DNA of 64,000 nt, taken from Herpetosiphon geysericola (GTDB lineage: Bacteria; Chloroflexota; Chloroflexia; Chloroflexales; Herpetosiphonaceae). The stretch lies in contig NZ_LGKP01000022.1 in NCBI RefSeq assembly GCF_001306135.1, positions 1-64,000 of the forward strand, in the 5' to 3' direction. Below are positions 60,970 through 64,000 of the stretch, piece by piece. The number at the start of each line of letters is the position of its first letter. The first letter of the stretch is position 1. The translations under genes were made by a program, and so were the position numbers. Below the pieces are notes generated by a model. That model did not search any database and had not been told where the DNA came from. It saw only the letters and a list, made by a program, of their open reading frames with translations.

Positions 60970-62922
60970 ATGATTCGATCAAAGCGCCAATTGATGAGCT
61001 TTGCGCTCATGTTGGTCCTTGTTGTTCCGATCTTGGCTGCTTGTGGTGGCGATGCAACTCCAACCACAGCTCCAGCAACGACAGTCCCTGCAACCGCAAC
61101 TACAGATAGCGCAGCAGCAGCTACGGCTGAACCAACCGCTGCCGCAACCGAAACGGATGCAACTGTTGAACCAACTGCTGAAGCTGAAGCAACCGCAGAA
61201 CCAACCGCTGGTACCACCACGGGCGAAGGCCCTGGCACCGACCCAGAAAAAACCATCATCATTGGTATGACCCAATCGCCAGACACCTTGTTCGGCATTG
61301 AATCACAATCAAGCGCCACCACCCAAGTGTTGTCAGCGATTCAACCAGCCTGTTTCACCACCTTGGACTATGAATACCAACCAGTTTGTTTCACCAAATT
61401 GCCAAGCTTCGAAGATGGCGATGCAGTGACCCAAACCGTTTCGGTTGATAGCAGCTACGAAGGCAACATCGTCATCAACGACGAGTTGATCACCGATACT
61501 GCTAGCTTGACCGAAGCTATGGACATGGAACAAGTTGTTGTAACTTGGACCTTGATCGATGGCTTGACCTGGGAAGATGGTACCCCAATTACCGCTGCTG
61601 ACTTCGTGTTTGCTGCTGAATTGTACCAAGATCCAGGTATCAAGAACGCTAGCCGCTTTGTACTTGATCGTACCCAAAAATACGAAGCCAAGGACGAAAA
61701 GACCTTGGTATGGTACGCAGCTCCTGGTTACACCGATGCAACCTACTTCTTGAACACCTTTGGTCCTGAACCAAAGCACGTTTTGGAAGGTGAAGACCCA
61801 GCAACCATTGGTGGTAGCGACTACGCTAGCAAGCCATTGGCATATGGCCCATACAAGATTGCTGAAAACACCCCTCAAGAAAGCACCAAGTTGGTTGCTA
61901 ACGAAACCTACTGGAAAAAAGGCTACCCAATCATTGGTAATGTTACCTTCAAGTATCTGACCAGTGAAGATCAAGTCTTGCAACAATTGGAAAGCGGCGA
62001 AATTGACGTCGTTGGTTCAATTGGTTTGACCTTGGCTAACGCTCCTAAGCTCGACGAACTCGAAGCTGCTGGCACGCTCAAAGGTCAATATGTTCCAGCA
62101 ACCGTGTGGGAACACATGGACTTCGGTGTCGAACGCAATGATGGTCAACCATCAATCTTCGCCGATGTTAAATTGCGCCAAGCTGTTGCTTATGCAGTCA
62201 ACCGCAAGCAAATCATCGATAACGTCTTGTTCGGCAAGACCGTTGTGATGAACACCTTCTTGCCAGCCGATCACTGGGCTTATCCACCAAACGGCGAAGG
62301 CTTGGAAGCATACGAATACGATGTTGAAAAAGCTAAGGCGCTCTTGGCCGAAGCTGGTTGGACTGCTGGTGCTGATGGCATCCTTGAAAAAGATGGTTCT
62401 AAGCTCACGATCCAATTCTTCACCACCGAAAACAACCAAACCCGCGAAGCCGTTGCTCAATTGATCCAAGAAGACTTGAAAGCTGTCGGTATCGATGTTC
62501 AATTGAACTTCGTGCCAGCAACCGATGTCTTGTTCAAGAACGGCGCAGAAGGTATCTTGGCTGGCCGCCGCTTCGACTTGGGCTTGTACGCTTGGGTCAG
62601 TGGCCCAGAGCCATCGACCGCTCTGTACCTCTGTGATCAAATTCCAACCGAAGAAAACAGCTACGGCGGCCAGAACAACACTGGCTGGTGTAACCCTGAA
62701 TACGATGCAGCTGCGTTGGCTTCACAAGCTGAAACCGACCGCGCCAAGCGTATTCCTTTGGTCATCGAAGCTCAAAAAGTATTCAATGCCGAATTGCCAA
62801 CCTTCCCATTGTACCAACGCGTCAATGTTGGTGCTTACAACGTCAAGGTTAGCGGCTTGGACTTGAACCCAACCAGCCAAGTTGACTTCTGGAACATCGA
62901 AACCTGGGATGTTACCAAGTAA
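60970..62922 (+). CDS. peptide-type ABC transporter substrate-binding lipoprotein (family 5)
   Basis: 650 residues, TTAGGAGG 7 nt upstream. Lipobox VPILAAC/GG, then a ~65-residue Thr/Ala/Pro/Glu spacer, then the SBP_bac_5 fold: TIIIGMTQSPDTLFGI, WTLIDGLTWEDGTPITAADFVFAAEL, YGPYKI, KLRQAVAYAVNRKQIIDNVLFGKTVVMNTFLP, and YDVEKAKALLAEAGW. Binds oligopeptides or similar. Codon use is strongly biased (GGT, AAC, ACC, TTG), as for a highly expressed protein. Followed by the permease. Confidence 0.93.
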   Translation: MIRSKRQLMSFALMLVLVVPILAACGGDATPTTAPATTVPATATTDSAAAATAEPTAAATETDATVEPTAEAEATAEPTAGTTTGEGPGTDPEKTIIIGMTQSPDTLFGIESQSSATTQVLSAIQPACFTTLDYEYQPVCFTKLPSFEDGDAVTQTVSVDSSYEGNIVINDELITDTASLTEAMDMEQVVVTWTLIDGLTWEDGTPITAADFVFAAELYQDPGIKNASRFVLDRTQKYEAKDEKTLVWYAAPGYTDATYFLNTFGPEPKHVLEGEDPATIGGSDYASKPLAYGPYKIAENTPQESTKLVANETYWKKGYPIIGNVTFKYLTSEDQVLQQLESGEIDVVGSIGLTLANAPKLDELEAAGTLKGQYVPATVWEHMDFGVERNDGQPSIFADVKLRQAVAYAVNRKQIIDNVLFGKTVVMNTFLPADHWAYPPNGEGLEAYEYDVEKAKALLAEAGWTAGADGILEKDGSKLTIQFFTTENNQTREAVAQLIQEDLKAVGIDVQLNFVPATDVLFKNGAEGILAGRRFDLGLYAWVSGPEPSTALYLCDQIPTEENSYGGQNNTGWCNPEYDAAALASQAETDRAKRIPLVIEAQKVFNAELPTFPLYQRVNVGAYNVKVSGLDLNPTSQVDFWNIETWDVTK

Positions 62923-62937
62923 TTGGTAAGCTCCTCT

Positions 62938-62971
62938 CTACGGAGCTGCGTGCTTGCACGTAGCTCCGTAG
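62938..62971 (+). terminator. stem-loop after the binding-protein gene
   Basis: CTACGGAGCTGCGTG / CACGTAGCTCCGTAG, 15-bp stem with one wobble and a 4-nt loop, 16 nt after the stop. Without a T-run, it may protect the binding-protein mRNA so that it exceeds the permease. Confidence 0.55.
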
Positions 62972-63051
62972 TTGTATCCCTCGCCTTCCCACAGCTTTTT
63001 GTGAGCACCATAAATAGTTAAATCAAGACAATGTTGTCACGCCCGGATATT

Positions 63052-63092
63052 AACCACCAGACAGTGATTGTCGTGCTTGTGTGGTTTTTTTT
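63052..63092 (+). terminator. terminator between binding protein and permease genes
   Basis: AACCAC...GTGGTT with a 23-nt interior followed by TTTTTT. The permease therefore may need its own promoter; TACAAT at 63111-63116 could be a -10 but has no clear -35. The rest of the gap to 63247 holds only an inverted pair CCGATAA (63133) / TTATCGG (63206). Confidence 0.55.
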
Positions 63093-63247
63093 GTAATGCG
63101 AGATAAATGGTACAATAGGCCAGTTTTCCAAACCGATAAAATTCAATGCTCTTTTTTTGAACGTAATTTGCCGTAACCGAGTGTACTAGTTAAGAACCAT
63201 TTATCTTATCGGCAATTAACCATTTCAAGCATCTTTAGAGGTACCGC

Positions 63248-64000
63248 ATGACTGTATATCTCATTCGGCGCTTGTTTCAAGCGATTCTCGTTCTCCTGTT
63301 CTCATCGGCAGTGATCTACTCGCTGTTTGCTTTGGCTCCTGGTGGCCCCCTTGATGAGTTACGCCAAAATACTGACCCTAAGAGCCGTCCGAGTGAGGCG
63401 GATATTCAGCGTCAAGCAAAATTGCTGGGGGCTGATAAACCGTGGTACTTGTGGTATCCCACGTGGCTTGCTGGTGATACCTGGCTCGATAAAGTTGGGC
63501 TTGAACAATATGTTGGCGAACGTAAAGGGATTTTACGCTGGGATTGGGGTACCTCATGGAAGTTCCAGCGCAATGCTCCGGTCTTAGACATTATTAAAGA
63601 TAAGCTGCCTGATACACTGTGGCTGATGATCAGCTCAACGATTATTTCGTTGGTCTTGGGGATTCCGCTCGGCGTCTTTTCAGCAGTGCGCCAATATTCG
63701 TTCTTCGATTATATTTTGACCACATTTAGTTTTATCGGCTTATCATTGCCCTCCTTCTGGTTTGGGCTTTTGATTATTGCGGTATCGCTGTGGTTTAAAC
63801 GCAACGGCTGGTTCTATTTCCCTGCTGGCGATATTTTGGCCCTGCGCAATTACGAAGTGCCAGTCCTCGGTACGGTTGTCGCTGGCTCGTTCCTCGATCG
63901 GGTGATGCACTTGGTGATGCCAGTTACCGTACTTTCGATGCTCAACTTGGCCAACTGGAGCCGCTTTATGCGCGCTAGTATGCTCGAAGTGCTCAGCCAA
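63248..64000 (+). CDS. peptide ABC transporter permease, OppB/DppB type (partial)
   Basis: The frame is open from ATG 63248 (AGAGGTACC upstream) to the window end, 251 codons. MTVYLIRRLFQAILVLLFSSAVIYSL is the usual first helix, PGGPLDEL the following loop, then WDWGTSWKF and DIIKDKLPDTLWLMISSTIISLVLGIPLGVFSAVRQYSFFDY, and SFIGLSLPSFWFGLLII, all typical of BPD_transp_1 permeases of peptide importers. The N-terminal insert between helix 1 and WDWG is longer than in OppB. Continues past 64000. Confidence 0.92.
   Translation, partial: MTVYLIRRLFQAILVLLFSSAVIYSLFALAPGGPLDELRQNTDPKSRPSEADIQRQAKLLGADKPWYLWYPTWLAGDTWLDKVGLEQYVGERKGILRWDWGTSWKFQRNAPVLDIIKDKLPDTLWLMISSTIISLVLGIPLGVFSAVRQYSFFDYILTTFSFIGLSLPSFWFGLLIIAVSLWFKRNGWFYFPAGDILALRNYEVPVLGTVVAGSFLDRVMHLVMPVTVLSMLNLANWSRFMRASMLEVLSQ

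Noticed and set aside
60870-61109. 79-residue frame overlapping the leader and start of the binding protein
   Set aside because: No ribosome-binding site, Cys/Trp-rich random composition, and it overlaps the real lipoprotein start.

Overview
The window reads as a stretch of chromosome from a Chloroflexota bacterium, most likely a Herpetosiphon relative (inference from content, not a database match). Pointers are a clustered C5-type heme operon with a HemQ/ChdC-type enzyme, a class II HMG-CoA reductase, PAS-STAS proteins of RsbR type, secreted proteins built from FGYP...ERxRFExHPE repeats, and a large cell-wall/division (dcw) cluster. Coding density is high. Several intergenic gaps hold islands of short low-complexity repeats of the 'CACGAAGAGCACGAAGG' and 'TGTTCTATGCTCTATG' kind.

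Layout. 1-700: 3' end of an IS5-like element, a gene fragment cut by it, and a partial duplication of that fragment. 750-4094: three related membrane proteins with PH-like cytosolic domains and an endonuclease/exonuclease/phosphatase family enzyme. 4140-13820 (minus strand): HTH regulator, hemA, hemQ/chdC, hemE, hemH, hemC, hemD, hemB, hemL, enough for glutamyl-tRNA to coproporphyrinogen plus late iron insertion and decarboxylation, without the coproporphyrinogen oxidase. 14117-18435: a secreted subtilase and two tandem-duplicated secreted proteins sharing one repeat domain. 18808-21970: class II HMG-CoA reductase and, convergently, accD-accA. 22011-28224: accessory genes: an ANT-like nucleotidyltransferase, an OlsB-like plus LpxL-like acyltransferase pair, an AlbA_2-type regulator, and a two-gene unit in which a WXG100-like domain is fused to a protein-glutaminase domain, followed by a small lipoprotein. 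28511-30928: rplI-dnaB, with a mini-intein in DnaB. 31355-39720: signalling genes (PAS-STAS, HD domain, hybrid histidine kinase) and small enzymes.

40021-60644 is the dcw cluster: mraZ, rsmH, ftsL-like, penicillin-binding protein, murF, mraY, murD, rhomboid, ftsW, murG, CvpA-like, murC, TPR protein, murB, ddl, ftsQ-like, small basic protein, ftsA, ftsZ. It starts at a near-consensus promoter with three TGGGG MraZ boxes. murE is not in it, and three unusual genes (rhomboid, CvpA-like, TPR) are embedded. ftsW and murG overlap by 317 nt in different frames. 60970-64000 starts a peptide-type ABC importer (lipoprotein binding protein and partial permease) behind a strong promoter and a structured leader.

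The best candidates for something new are the WXG/protein-glutaminase toxin-like unit (26566-28224), the ftsW/murG dual-coding overlap whose extra MurG segment coincides with the FtsW tail (49936-50252), the HD-domain reading frame that has no usual start codon and lies in frame behind the PAS-STAS stop (33359-33910), and the structured leader before the importer (60813-60969). No tRNA, rRNA or CRISPR array was seen. Translation starts were chosen by eye from ribosome-binding sites and family lengths.
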